DNA of 40,672 bases from an uncultured Neomegalonema sp. (lineage in GTDB: Bacteria > Pseudomonadota > Alphaproteobacteria > Rhodobacterales > Rhodobacteraceae), in the NCBI GenBank assembly GCA_937957975.1, contig CALFFK010000067.1, forward strand, positions 1 to 40,672, given 5' to 3'. The notes under the pieces were generated by a model. The model was not told the origin of the DNA. It saw only the letters and a program-made list of their open reading frames with translations, and made no database searches. This document shows positions 17,269 through 26,536 of the stretch, one piece after another; positions within the stretch are counted from its first letter, which is position 1, and each line of letters starts with the position of its first letter. The position numbers were made by a program, and so were the translations under genes.

Positions 17269-17957
17269 TATGCGTATCGCCCTCTCAGCCTTTCGATAGC
17301 TTCCGCCACCTGTTCCAGCGGCTCATCAAGGCCAACCTGCGTTACGCTGAAATCAGGATACCCAAGGCGTTCGTTAAGCCGACCCCCCATCTGCGCAAAC
17401 GCGCTATCATCAGCCCGTACATCGGCGCCTTCCCGCATGGAAAAGCCCAAAAACGTCTCGCCATGCATCGCGACAATCCCAACCCCGCCAAGCTGATCCC
17501 AGCGCAATTTCGGTTCTGGCCCATCATCAAAGGCGATGCCCCGTGCATCCACACGCAGTGCGGTCGTATCTTTCCCACGCTTGCGCAAAAGATACAGGCC
17601 ACCACCACCAAAGAAGACAAGGCCAAACAACCCCATGGCTTTTGCCGCCAGCCCGCTCTCCATGATGACAATCACCCCACCCCCAAGCCCCATCATAATC
17701 GAGAGCAGCGCGTAGATCCGTATCGCCCCCGCCTTGCGCCGCAGCACAAAGCTGTCCCCTTCCAGAATCGGCCAGTGAGCGCGCTTCCGTTTCCGGCCCT
17801 CGCGCAACTGCATCCAGAAAACCCCGGCACAAGCACCGAAAAACAGGATTGGCATCAACGCACCCGGATCATGGTTCACCCGGAACAGGCCAATCCCCAT
17901 CACCACAAAAGAGAGGCTCATACCAAGCAAAAGCCACAGATGGATTGGTCTTTTCAT
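17268..17957 (-). CDS. Hypothetical membrane protein of the his cluster
   Basis: The product is 229 residues. Four hydrophobic segments (about 7-24, 35-50, 80-100 and 107-125) precede a C-terminal soluble region of about 100 residues. The region between helices two and three and the one after helix four resemble PH-like membrane-associated folds, but no family is firmly recognised. The ATG at 17957 has GGGAG six bases upstream; the frame's earlier TTG is less likely. It starts two bases after hisB stops and overlaps the EI24 gene by one base. Confidence 0.68.
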   Translation of the reverse strand: MKRPIHLWLLLGMSLSFVVMGIGLFRVNHDPGALMPILFFGACAGVFWMQLREGRKRKRAHWPILEGDSFVLRRKAGAIRIYALLSIMMGLGGGVIVIMESGLAAKAMGLFGLVFFGGGGLYLLRKRGKDTTALRVDARGIAFDDGPEPKLRWDQLGGVGIVAMHGETFLGFSMREGADVRADDSAFAQMGGRLNERLGYPDFSVTQVGLDEPLEQVAEAIERLRGRYA

Positions 17958-17959
17958 GC

Positions 17960-18553
17960 TCAACTCCCAAGTACACCCTTGGTGCTTGGCACGCTATCGC
18001 TCTTGCGCGGATCAATCTCCACCGCCTCACGCAAGGATCGCGCAACGGCCTTGAAGGCGCTTTCTGCAATATGGTGGGCGTTTGCCCCATGAAGAGTGTC
18101 GATATGCAGCGTGATGCCGCCATTCATGGCAAGGGCAGTGAAGAACTCGCGGAATAATTCTGTATCGAATGTGCCGATCTTTTGCGCCACGAACGGCACA
18201 TTCCAGACGAGAAAGGGACGTTTCGACAGATCAAGCGCACAGCGGGTCAACGCCTCATCCATCGGCAACAGGCAAGAGCCATAACGACGGATACCCTTGT
18301 AATCGCCCAGCGCCTGAACGAGGGCAAGGCCCAGCGCAATGCCGGTATCCTCAACGGTGTGGTGATCGTCGATATGGGTATCGCCGCTCGCGCGGATGGT
18401 CATGTCGATCAGGGAATGTCGCGCAAGCTGCTCCAGCATATGATCGAAAAATCCCACGCCGGTGTGCACATCATATTGCCCTGTCCCATCAAGCGTGATC
18501 GCGACATTGACCTGCGTTTCGGTGGTGTTGCGCTCTATTGTGGCGGTTCGCAT
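17960..18553 (-). CDS. hisB: Imidazoleglycerol-phosphate dehydratase
   Basis: The product is 197 residues, matching the monofunctional enzyme. Mn-binding signatures [12 protein letters not shown] (60-71) and [10 protein letters not shown] (155-164) are intact, along with GVGFFDHM near the N-terminus. It catalyses the sixth step of histidine synthesis. The ATG at 18553 has GAGGGAGA eight bases upstream. The frame stays open far upstream, but that part is antisense to serS and not coding. A TATAAT-like element lies at 18691-18686 on the minus strand. hisB heads the five-gene run to hisH. Confidence 0.95.
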   Translation of the reverse strand: MRTATIERNTTETQVNVAITLDGTGQYDVHTGVGFFDHMLEQLARHSLIDMTIRASGDTHIDDHHTVEDTGIALGLALVQALGDYKGIRRYGSCLLPMDEALTRCALDLSKRPFLVWNVPFVAQKIGTFDTELFREFFTALAMNGGITLHIDTLHGANAHHIAESAFKAVARSLREAVEIDPRKSDSVPSTKGVLGS

Positions 18554-18728
18554 GGCGGCGTCTCCCTCTGTCGCGCTGTTCTTATCGGCTGGGGCGGGGC
18601 GAGGCCAGCGTTTCAGGCATGGATGCCGTCGTGTCGCGTGTCTCATCGGGACTGCGCCGCAGGCGTGACAGTCGCGCTTCGTACGATTATAGAACCGGCA
18701 ACGCCCTCTCCGAGCAGGAACGCCGGTT

Positions 18729-20021
18729 ATGCACGATATACGAACCATCCGCGACAATCCCGATGCTTTCGATGCCGCCATGGCGCGGCGGGGGGTTGCA
18801 CCTGTCTCCGCCTCGTTGCTCAAACGCGACGAAGCACGGCGCGCGCTTATCACAAAGGCCGAGAATGCGCTGGCCGAGCGCAACACCGCCTCAAAGGAAG
18901 TCGGCAAGGCCAAGGCCTCCGGCGACGAAGCGGAATTTGAGCGGCTACGCGCGCTGGTTGGCGAAAAGAAAGAGGAAATCGCGCAGCTTGAGGCAGAGGC
19001 GTCCGATGCCGATGCCGCCCTGCGCGAAGCACTGATGGTGCTGCCCAACCTGCCGCTTGATGATGTGCCGGATGGCAAGGACGAAAACGACAATGCCGAG
19101 GCAAGCCGCTGGGGCGAACCGCCCGCCCTCGATTTCGCACCCAAAGAACATTGGGAGTTGGGCGAAGCGATGGGCGCAATGGATTTTGAAACCGCCGCCA
19201 AACTCTCCGGCACGCGGTTCATGCTGCTATCGGGCGCGCTCGCGCGGCTGCACCGGGCGCTGGCGCAATTCATGCTCGACAAGCATGTGGACGAAAACGG
19301 CCTTATCGAACACTGGACCCCCGTTCTGGTGCGCGACGAAGCCATGATCGGCACGGGTCAACTGCCCAAATTTGCTGAAGACAGCTATCGCACCACCAAT
19401 GGCTGGTGGTTGATCCCCACTGCCGAAGTCACGCTGACCAATATGGTTGCGGGCGACACGCTGGACGAGGCCACCCTGCCCCGCCGCTATACCGCCCATA
19501 GCCAGTGCTTCCGTTCAGAAGCGGGCAGCGCAGGAAAAGACACGCGCGGGATGCTGCGCCAGCACCAGTTCGAAAAGGTCGAGATGGTCACGATCTCGCA
19601 CCCCGACACCAGCAGTGAGGAGCTGGAGCGGATGCGCGGCTGTGCCGAGGGGATACTGGAGGCACTTGGCCTGCCCTATCGCACCATGACGCTCTGCACC
19701 GGCGACATGGGCTTTGGCGCGCGCAAAACCTATGATCTGGAGGTCTGGTTGCCCGGACAGGACGCCTATCGCGAGATTTCCTCCTGCTCGGTCTGCGGTG
19801 ATTTTCAGGCCCGCCGCATGAACGCCCGGTTCAAACCAGCGGGCGGCGGCAAGCCCGAATTCGTGCATACCCTCAACGGATCGGGTCTGGCCGTGGGCCG
19901 CTGTCTGATCGCGGTGATGGAGAATGGCCAACAGGCAGATGGCTCTATCGCAATCCCCGACGTGCTGCATCGCTACATGGGCGGCAAAACAGTGATCGGC
20001 CCGGATGGGGCGCTGTCCTGA
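18729..20021 (+). CDS. serS: Seryl-tRNA synthetase
   Basis: The product is 430 residues, the usual length. The N-terminal antiparallel coiled-coil arm (about 35-100) binds tRNA. Class II motif 2 ([20 protein letters not shown], 261-280) and motif 3 ([18 protein letters not shown], near the C-terminus) are intact. It charges tRNA-Ser and also primes selenocysteine synthesis where present. It is divergent from hisB across a 175-bp gap, and the YeeE/YedE pair follows 14 bp after its stop, probably on the same transcript. Confidence 0.97.
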   Translation: MHDIRTIRDNPDAFDAAMARRGVAPVSASLLKRDEARRALITKAENALAERNTASKEVGKAKASGDEAEFERLRALVGEKKEEIAQLEAEASDADAALREALMVLPNLPLDDVPDGKDENDNAEASRWGEPPALDFAPKEHWELGEAMGAMDFETAAKLSGTRFMLLSGALARLHRALAQFMLDKHVDENGLIEHWTPVLVRDEAMIGTGQLPKFAEDSYRTTNGWWLIPTAEVTLTNMVAGDTLDEATLPRRYTAHSQCFRSEAGSAGKDTRGMLRQHQFEKVEMVTISHPDTSSEELERMRGCAEGILEALGLPYRTMTLCTGDMGFGARKTYDLEVWLPGQDAYREISSCSVCGDFQARRMNARFKPAGGGKPEFVHTLNGSGLAVGRCLIAVMENGQQADGSIAIPDVLHRYMGGKTVIGPDGALS

Positions 20022-20035
20022 TACGGAGTAACATC

Positions 20036-20476
20036 ATGCTGCCCTCTGTTCCAACTGATTTCACCCCATGGGCCTCGCTCGGCGGCGGCGTCCTGATCGG
20101 CCTGTCTGCCGTGATGGTGATGGCCATGTTTGGTCGGGTCGCCGGAATCGTCGGGATTACGACCGGGGCTGTCACATCAGGGGACCGGGAATGGCGCATC
20201 GCCTTCATCGGCGGACTGATGGCCGCGCCCTTGTTGTGGCGGGCCATCACTGGGGGATTTCCCATACAGACGGTGAGCGACAATCTCGTGGGAATGGGGA
20301 TCGCGGGATTGCTGGTCGGCATCGGAACGGCGCTGGGATCGGGATGTACTTCCGGGCACGGGGTCTGCGGCCTCGCACGGCTATCAAGGCGCTCGCTGGT
20401 GGCGGTTCTGACCTTCATGGCCTTTGCCGGTGCAACCGTCTTCGCGCTGCGTCATGTTCTTGCGGGGGGCATATGA
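20036..20476 (+). CDS. YeeE/YedE-family transporter, first half
   Basis: The product is 146 residues with four predicted membrane helices. The conserved cysteine motif GSGCTSGHGVCGLAR places Cys104 and Cys111 where YeeE/YedE proteins bind sulfur compounds. In TsuA-type transporters a single long chain carries both halves and imports thiosulfate; here the halves are separate genes. It follows serS by 14 bp, and its stop overlaps the next start (ATGA at 20473-20476). Thiosulfate or a similar sulfur solute is the likely cargo (inference). Confidence 0.85.
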   Translation: MLPSVPTDFTPWASLGGGVLIGLSAVMVMAMFGRVAGIVGITTGAVTSGDREWRIAFIGGLMAAPLLWRAITGGFPIQTVSDNLVGMGIAGLLVGIGTALGSGCTSGHGVCGLARLSRRSLVAVLTFMAFAGATVFALRHVLAGGI

Positions 20477-20892
20477 TGCGGATGGTCGCGGGGTTTCTGG
20501 CCGGTCTTGTCTTTGGCCTTGGATTGATCGTTTCAGGCATGGCCGACCCGGCCAAGGTGCTGAATTTTCTCGATGTAGCCGGGGCATGGGATGCGAGTCT
20601 GGCCTTCGTCATGGGCGGGGCCACCGTTACGACATATATCGGCTATCGCATCATATGGCGGCGTCCGGCACCGATATTGATGGACGCTTTCGACCTGCCA
20701 ACCCGGAATGATATAGACAGGCCGCTCCTGACAGGGGCCGCGTTGTTTGGCATCGGATGGGGCATCGGCGGCTTTTGCCCCGGCCCGGCATGGACGGCCC
20801 TGCCCATCGCGGCGAGCGGTACGCTGGTTTTTGTTGCCGCAATGCTGTTGGGGATCATCGGCGGACGACATTTCGCAAAACGAGGGGCGTAG
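20473..20892 (+). CDS. YeeE/YedE-family transporter, second half (DUF6691-like)
   Basis: The product is 139 residues with about four membrane helices. It begins AGFLAGLVFGLGLIVSGMADPAKVLNF, typical of this half-protein family, and carries the conserved Cys102 in GGFCPGPAW. Together with the preceding gene it should form one inner-membrane sulfur transporter. Two adjacent ATGs (20473 and 20476) are possible starts. It is convergent with trmJ, 2 bp from its stop. Confidence 0.85.
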   Translation: MMRMVAGFLAGLVFGLGLIVSGMADPAKVLNFLDVAGAWDASLAFVMGGATVTTYIGYRIIWRRPAPILMDAFDLPTRNDIDRPLLTGAALFGIGWGIGGFCPGPAWTALPIAASGTLVFVAAMLLGIIGGRHFAKRGA

Positions 20893-20894
20893 GG

Positions 20895-21644
20895 CTATCT
20901 GTCCTTCGCACTCCGCCGTTTGCCGACCAGTGCCCGCATCACCCCCCATAATATCCCCACATCTGCCGCCGTAAGGGGCGCACGGTGATAGAGGTTGCGC
21001 AATGCAGCCTTCATCGTCGGAGCCTTGGCTTCGGGGAAGAAAAAGCCTGTCTCGACCAACTCACTTTCCACAAAATCCAGCAAGCCCTCGATCTGCTCAC
21101 GATCCGCCATACCCCCCTTGCCGGGATCATAGACGACAGGGGCCGTATCATCCGCTGCCTGCATCCACTCATACCCGATCAGCAACACACATTGGGCAAG
21201 ATTGAGCGAGGCGAAAGCGGGGTTTACGGGGGCGGTGATGATGGTGTTCGAGAGGATAATATCATCGGTCCCCAACCCCGACCGTTCACGCCCGAACAGC
21301 ACCGCGACGCGCTCACCGTTTGCGGCGCGTTCATGCATCTCCATCGCCGCCTGACGGGGCGTGACAACGCGCTTGGTCATGCCACGCGGGCGGGCGGTGG
21401 TGGCATAGACATGCGTGCAATCGGCCACAGCCTCGCGGGTGGTGTCGCACAGGCGCGCATTCTCCAGCACATGCGTGGCCCCGGCGGCCATGGCAATGGC
21501 GGGATCGCTGGGCCAGCCGTCACGGGGGGCAACGACGGCCATATCGTCCAGCCCGAAATTCCACATGCCACGAGCCGCCGCGCCGATGTTTTCGCCCATC
21601 TGCGGTTCCACAAGCACGATACGCGGATTGACTATCTCATTCAT
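20895..21644 (-). CDS. trmJ: tRNA (cytidine/uridine-2'-O-)-methyltransferase TrmJ
   Basis: The product is 249 residues. The SPOUT knot motifs are visible: an N-terminal IVLVEPQMGENIGAAARGM, motif 2 in VLFGRERSGL and motif 3 in NPAFASLNLAQCV. A C-terminal helical extension (EQIEGLLDFVE...) is typical of TrmJ rather than shorter TrmL-like proteins. It methylates ribose at tRNA position 32. The start overlaps the upstream methyltransferase gene by 4 bp, which couples their translation. Confidence 0.9.
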   Translation of the reverse strand: MNEIVNPRIVLVEPQMGENIGAAARGMWNFGLDDMAVVAPRDGWPSDPAIAMAAGATHVLENARLCDTTREAVADCTHVYATTARPRGMTKRVVTPRQAAMEMHERAANGERVAVLFGRERSGLGTDDIILSNTIITAPVNPAFASLNLAQCVLLIGYEWMQAADDTAPVVYDPGKGGMADREQIEGLLDFVESELVETGFFFPEAKAPTMKAALRNLYHRAPLTAADVGILWGVMRALVGKRRSAKDR

Positions 21645-22471
21645 GGGGCGGCGTTCTTCACCATCCAGAGGCTCGTGTCGAGTGCTTCTGCGTGGCGGGG
21701 CAACCCGGAAACCGCCGCATGATCCATCGCCCCCATCCGCGTAACAGCATAACGGCTTGCAAATAAGGGCGTGAAGGCTCCACTCATCAGCCATCCCCCC
21801 AACCCGTTTTGCTCGGTATATCCCCGCCATGCCCAATGATCGGGATAGGGATCGGGCAGGAAAATATCATGGATATGCACCCGCACACCCGGCTTCAGCC
21901 GGGGCAGGATACGATTGAGGATCAGGTCCACATCAAGCCCCGGCCAGAGCAAATGACTCGAATCGAAAAACGCCACATCCCCCGGTTCCAGCGCATCGAA
22001 CAGCGGCAGATGCGCCTCCGACAGCAACGCCTTGTCCCATTGGACGGGCAGACCGGAAAGGGCCGCACGCGGCTTTGGGTCGATGCAGGTAACACCCCCC
22101 TCCCCCGCCATTGCAGTTAAAAACCGCGTCGAATGGCCTGAGCCAACCTCCACGATGCGTTGCGCCGGGGTTTCATCCAGCAAGGCGCAAGTAACGGCAG
22201 CATCCAATGTAGGAAACCACGCCTGATCCCATCGCGGGGCGGGCGGCGTCCCCCCGAAACCATCGAACAGGGGGCGCATTGTGGCGGCGCGCTCCAGAAC
22301 CGCATCAAAACCGGGGCGCGCCGCATCGAACCGCGCTTCGATCTCAGGATACCCGGTTGCAGGTCTGGCCGAGGCGGCATAGCGATACGGCATGAAGAAA
22401 CCGCGTGAGCCAAGGCCCGACGCGGTTTGCATCATCATTCTCATGCGCCGCAGGCGCTTTTGTATCGTCAC
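21641..22471 (-). CDS. Class I SAM-dependent methyltransferase
   Basis: The product is 276 residues. Motif I (RIVEVGSGHSTRFL) and the following acidic TCIDPKP are recognisable, as is DVAFFDSSHLLWPG later in the fold. The layout fits Methyltransf_24-type enzymes acting on small or glycan-linked substrates; the true substrate is unknown. The first codon is GTG at 22471, with GGGGG seven bases upstream; an ATG nine codons later is an alternative. It overlaps trmJ by 4 bp. Confidence 0.75.
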   Translation of the reverse strand: MTIQKRLRRMRMMMQTASGLGSRGFFMPYRYAASARPATGYPEIEARFDAARPGFDAVLERAATMRPLFDGFGGTPPAPRWDQAWFPTLDAAVTCALLDETPAQRIVEVGSGHSTRFLTAMAGEGGVTCIDPKPRAALSGLPVQWDKALLSEAHLPLFDALEPGDVAFFDSSHLLWPGLDVDLILNRILPRLKPGVRVHIHDIFLPDPYPDHWAWRGYTEQNGLGGWLMSGAFTPLFASRYAVTRMGAMDHAAVSGLPRHAEALDTSLWMVKNAAP

Positions 22472-22532
22472 GTCTTACCCCCGCCATCCTTTCCGTGCTG
22501 CATGGCAGGAAAAGCAACGAAGGGAAAGCCCA

Positions 22533-24776
22533 CTACCCGCCGAGTGGCACACTCGCACCAACACGGAAGCGGTGATCGTTGAAATCACCGAACAGGCCAT
22601 CATACCCAAGGGTTGTGAAGATGCCGCCAAAGCCAAATACCAATTCCGCACCCAATTCCAGCGGCGCATCATCCGTGCCACGGGATTGCGTTGAAAAGCT
22701 GCCCACAGAACTTGGGCCAATGGGCGTTACGCTCGTCGTCTGCGTATCATCGCTGAACTCATACCCGTAGAGTACCTTGGCGCGGAACGATGCCCCTTGC
22801 CCTTCAGCCATGTTGCTGGCTTCGAGGAACATGCCAAGGCCCGCGCGTGTGGAGGTGATCTCCAGATCATCCGTGCGAACCGCTGTCGCCTCCCAGCCAT
22901 TCTCCGAATAGCCGTCAATATCTGAACGCCAATGTGAAAAATTGGCGATAGGTCCGGCACGCAGAACATCATATTGCAGAAGGCGCAACCCCGCCTCTGC
23001 CGTTACGCCCTGAACCATACCTTCGGCGTTACCCGTATTGCGGATGCGGGCATCACCAATCCTCGAAACACGGGTCAGATCACCATAATCAACCCTGCCC
23101 ATGGTCGCGGTCGCATTGCCAAAGACCGGCCCGGAATTGATCCCGGCAAAGACGGTTCCAACCAACGCATCCCCGTCATATTCAAAGGCGCTTTTGTCGC
23201 CGGGCGAACCAACCTTCTGGTATCCGCCCGCCGCACCGAACGCGATTCCGTTTGGCAGCACGTATTTCAGCCCTGCCACACCGGATGTGAACGATGCATC
23301 CTGTTGCGGGAAACGGCGGGAAGGATCTAGTTTCACCACCGACGTCGTACCGGCAACAAACGGCGCGATGCCCGGAATCCACGTCTGTTCACGCGAAAGC
23401 TGATCCCGCGCCGCATCAGAAACACTGCGACCGGATGAAATACCAACGGAGGGAAGCCCTGCGAAGGCGGCGGGGGCAGAGACCAATGCAACGATCTGGT
23501 CGGCGGCAAGTTGATGGCCCGCCTCTGTCAATTCCGCGCCATTGGAGAACAACAGATCACCAGAGAAATTATTCACCTGATTACAGGGAAGAAGGTCCTG
23601 GGAAAATGAGCAATCATTCGCTTGATCGAATTCATTACTCAGCCCGAACCGCGCCGGATCGTCAATGACCGCATCAAACAGGGCGCGCTGGTCAATCAGA
23701 ACGATATTGCCATCAAGTTGCCGCACTCCCCGCAGCAGTTCGGCATTGTAGGTATCCGTGGCAGTGGTCCGAATTGTGCCCAACAGGGTCGGGTCCGCAA
23801 TGGCCGCATCGACCTGATTACGCAGCGTTATCTCATTAACGGTCAGGGCCGCAGCGCGCGCCTCCCGCCGGGCCTGATACGCCGCATCCAGAAGGTCGCT
23901 GGCATTGGCGTTTCCGGCGGCAACGGCCAGAGCCGCTGCGGTTTCTGCAGATTCAGCCCTTGTTGCGGCGGCCAAAGCCTCTGCTTCGCGCGTGGAAATC
24001 ATCGCACGTAAGAAAGGCAATCCGTTGTTATCACCCCCGACTTCGGGGATGTTACCAACATCATAGGCATTGGAGAGAACAACAAGGCCCGCCCCGGCAT
24101 CCGTCAAAAGCCGAACGCCTTCAACAATATTGCCTGCGGCATTGGTCGCGATTCCATTCGTGAGCGAGGCAACAGGCGAAATAAAGCTGTCACGCAGATC
24201 GACAGTGCCATCCGTCGCGAAATCAACATCGGCAGTTCTTCGCAGGTCCAGCGTGCCGCCTTCGATCAAGACCAGAGCGCCCCAGGCGTCTCCGCTGCGT
24301 TCGTGATCGACAAGAAATCCACTTCGGGATACTCCGGGCACGGAGACTGCGGAACCGTCCTGATCGCGAAAATTGATGCCACTGGTCGATGAGATCCCAT
24401 TGATCGAATTCAATATATCCGCCGTACTATGGAAGGTGGCGGCGTAGTTATACCCTTCAGGTGGCGTTGGAATATCCCTGAAGCTCTGGGGTTGGGACGG
24501 ATTGGGATTACCGAAGCCAAAACTCCGCGCAACCCGTTGTGATACGACCGTACCCCGTCCACCGCCGGAAACCCGGTTCGTTGCCCGTTGCCGCCCGTCA
24601 CCGATCTCATCATCCTCGTCGGCAAAGACTGATTCAAAGCTGACAAACTGACCGGAATCGTAATTACGCCCCCCGAAAACAACCAGACCATTCCACCCCT
24701 CGGCCAACGCCACGGTTGAAAGTGAGGCGAAGGCCACACTGGTCATCAAACTACGAAACAGGGAACGAGATGCCAT
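22533..24776 (-). CDS. Autotransporter with a degenerate GDSL-esterase passenger
   Basis: The product is 747 residues: signal peptide (about 1-25), a passenger built on the EstA/ApeE-type GDSL fold (to about 435), and a C-terminal beta-barrel (about 465-747) ending in FRVGASVPLGG. The passenger keeps the scaffold (NAYDVGNIPEV, IVLIDQRALFDAVIDDPARFGLSN, LTEAGHQLAADQI). It lacks the catalytic residues: block I is FGGRNYDSGQF (Arg37 at the Ser), block III is EGGTLD (Leu176 at the Asn), and block V has Asn412 and Glu415 where Asp and His belong. An Ala-rich helical insert spans about 262-325. The ATG at 24776 has GGAG six bases upstream. It is probably a surface binding protein or pseudoenzyme. 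Confidence 0.88.
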   Translation of the reverse strand: MASRSLFRSLMTSVAFASLSTVALAEGWNGLVVFGGRNYDSGQFVSFESVFADEDDEIGDGRQRATNRVSGGGRGTVVSQRVARSFGFGNPNPSQPQSFRDIPTPPEGYNYAATFHSTADILNSINGISSTSGINFRDQDGSAVSVPGVSRSGFLVDHERSGDAWGALVLIEGGTLDLRRTADVDFATDGTVDLRDSFISPVASLTNGIATNAAGNIVEGVRLLTDAGAGLVVLSNAYDVGNIPEVGGDNNGLPFLRAMISTREAEALAAATRAESAETAAALAVAAGNANASDLLDAAYQARREARAAALTVNEITLRNQVDAAIADPTLLGTIRTTATDTYNAELLRGVRQLDGNIVLIDQRALFDAVIDDPARFGLSNEFDQANDCSFSQDLLPCNQVNNFSGDLLFSNGAELTEAGHQLAADQIVALVSAPAAFAGLPSVGISSGRSVSDAARDQLSREQTWIPGIAPFVAGTTSVVKLDPSRRFPQQDASFTSGVAGLKYVLPNGIAFGAAGGYQKVGSPGDKSAFEYDGDALVGTVFAGINSGPVFGNATATMGRVDYGDLTRVSRIGDARIRNTGNAEGMVQGVTAEAGLRLLQYDVLRAGPIANFSHWRSDIDGYSENGWEATAVRTDDLEITSTRAGLGMFLEASNMAEGQGASFRAKVLYGYEFSDDTQTTSVTPIGPSSVGSFSTQSRGTDDAPLELGAELVFGFGGIFTTLGYDGLFGDFNDHRFRVGASVPLGG

Positions 24777-24962
24777 CGGGTTCTCCAATCAGGCGGGATT
24801 TCATTACCCGGCAACAAACAGCAAAAGGCTTTATATCCCGTTTGCCTTGCCGATCATTCGCGCCCACCCCTTGCACACGCAGCGTGGATGTTTATTGTGC
24901 GCCGCGAAACGCGACCCCTTTGTTATGGGGACCATATCGCACAACCCTGACACGAGGATTCC

Positions 24963-26174
24963 ATGAGCAAGATCAAGGTCGAGAACCCGGTCGTCGAACT
25001 CGACGGCGACGAAATGACCCGCATTATCTGGGATTTCATCAAGCAAAAGCTGATCCTGCCTTATCTCGACATTGATCTGAAATACTACGATCTTGGCATC
25101 GAAGCGCGTGACGATACGGATGACCAGATCACCGTCGATGCCGCAGAAGCGATCAGGAAATACGGCGTCGGCGTCAAATGCGCGACCATCACCCCCGATG
25201 AACAGCGCGTCGAGGAATTCGACCTCAAACGCATGTATCGCTCGCCAAACGGCACGATTCGCAACATCCTTGGCGGCGTCATTTTCCGCGAGCCTATCAT
25301 CTGCTCGAACGTGCCGCGCCTTGTGCCCGGCTGGACGCAACCCATCGTCGTCGGGCGTCATGCCTTTGGCGATCAATACAAAGCAACGGATTTTCTTTTC
25401 CCCGGAAAAGGCAAACTGACGATCAAATTCGTTGGTGATGATGGCAACACCATCGAGCATGAGCTGTTCGACGCCCCGTCCTCCGGCGTGGCGATGGGGA
25501 TGTACAATCTGGACCAGTCAATCCTCGATTTCGCGCGAGCCTCAATGAATTACGGCCTGAACCGTGGCTGGCCTGTTTATCTCTCGACCAAGAACACAAT
25601 CCTGAAAGCCTATGACGGTCGTTTCAAGGATCTGTTCCAGAAGGTCTATGAGGAGGAATTCGAAGCTGATTTCAAAAAGGCCGGGATCACCTACGAGCAC
25701 CGCCTGATCGACGATATGGTCGCCTGTGCAATGAAATGGTCAGGCGGTTATGTCTGGGCGTGCAAGAACTACGATGGCGACGTACAGTCAGATACCGTCG
25801 CACAGGGCTTTGGCTCCCTCGGCCTGATGACCTCACAGCTTATGACGCCGGACGGCAAGATCGTGGAAGCCGAAGCCGCCCACGGCACAGTCACACGCCA
25901 TTATCGCCAGCATCAGGAAGGCAAGGAGACATCAACCAACTCCATCGCCTCGATCTTCGCCTGGACCGGCGGCCTCAAGCACCGCGCCAAGCTCGACGGC
26001 AACGATGCGCTCGGCAAATTCGCGGATACGCTGGAAAAAACCTGCGTTTCGACTGTCGAGAATGGTGACATGACGAAAGACCTCGCGCTACTCGTTGGAC
26101 CAGAGCAGAAATGGCTCACGACGATGGGCTTCCTCGACAAGGTCGATGAAAACCTGAACAAGGCGCTGGGCTGA
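24963..26174 (+). CDS. icd: NADP-dependent isocitrate dehydrogenase (eukaryote-like type)
   Basis: The product is 403 residues, the length of the dimeric eukaryote-like enzymes common in alphaproteobacteria. The isocitrate-binding SPNGTIRN (94-101), the DDMVACAMK metal region and the NADP-contacting HGTVTRHYR are intact. It oxidatively decarboxylates isocitrate to 2-oxoglutarate in the TCA cycle. The 186-bp upstream gap is shared with the divergent autotransporter gene and should hold both promoters. The ATG at 24963 begins at the conserved N-terminus MSKIKV. Confidence 0.97.
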   Translation: MSKIKVENPVVELDGDEMTRIIWDFIKQKLILPYLDIDLKYYDLGIEARDDTDDQITVDAAEAIRKYGVGVKCATITPDEQRVEEFDLKRMYRSPNGTIRNILGGVIFREPIICSNVPRLVPGWTQPIVVGRHAFGDQYKATDFLFPGKGKLTIKFVGDDGNTIEHELFDAPSSGVAMGMYNLDQSILDFARASMNYGLNRGWPVYLSTKNTILKAYDGRFKDLFQKVYEEEFEADFKKAGITYEHRLIDDMVACAMKWSGGYVWACKNYDGDVQSDTVAQGFGSLGLMTSQLMTPDGKIVEAEAAHGTVTRHYRQHQEGKETSTNSIASIFAWTGGLKHRAKLDGNDALGKFADTLEKTCVSTVENGDMTKDLALLVGPEQKWLTTMGFLDKVDENLNKALG

Positions 26175-26179
26175 CGCGA

Positions 26180-26536
26180 GTGGTGCGTATTCCAGGTTGG
26201 GTATGGGTCGCCGTTCCGATGGTGGCCCTTACCGCCCTTGGCACGGCCTATGTCACTGCCCCGGATATGAAGGGGCGTGCTGACGAATGCCTTGGGAACA
26301 CCACTCCCATCACGCGCGGGATGATGCTCAATCGCTGTGACCATGCGATCTCGGTGCTGGCCTGTCCGCAGGTATCACAGGGCCGCGACTGCGCGTTGCA
26401 GGATGTTGAAGCAACGGCCACGTTCGACATCAGATCGGATATCCCGGTGATTGCCCATGCCTGCGCCAGGCCGTATGTCGCCGTGATGCTGAACGATACA
26501 GACGGCGGCGTCCGCAGGTGCGTCTCTCCCGAATGA
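26180..26536 (+). CDS. Small membrane-anchored hypothetical protein
   Basis: I do not recognise this 118-residue protein. One N-terminal hydrophobic helix (about 6-24) would anchor it in the inner membrane or act as an uncleaved signal. The rest is hydrophilic and contains six cysteines (such as DECLGN, NRCDH, ACPQ, RDCAL, HACARP and RRCVSPE), which suggests disulfides in the periplasm. The start is GTG at 26180 or 26183, five to eight bases after the icd stop. Its stop overlaps the DUF2520 start by 4 bp. Confidence 0.65.
   Translation: MVRIPGWVWVAVPMVALTALGTAYVTAPDMKGRADECLGNTTPITRGMMLNRCDHAISVLACPQVSQGRDCALQDVEATATFDIRSDIPVIAHACARPYVAVMLNDTDGGVRRCVSPE

Noticed and set aside
17205..18092. 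Plus-strand frame across the his-cluster membrane genes
   Set aside because: Antisense to three well supported coupled genes; the translation is Pro/His/Lys-rich without any family features.
17960..19354. hisB reading frame extending upstream to 19354 as a 464-codon protein
   Set aside because: The upstream part is antisense to serS, Ser/Ala-rich and low-complexity; the real hisB start at 18553 has a ribosome-binding site and the family N-terminus.
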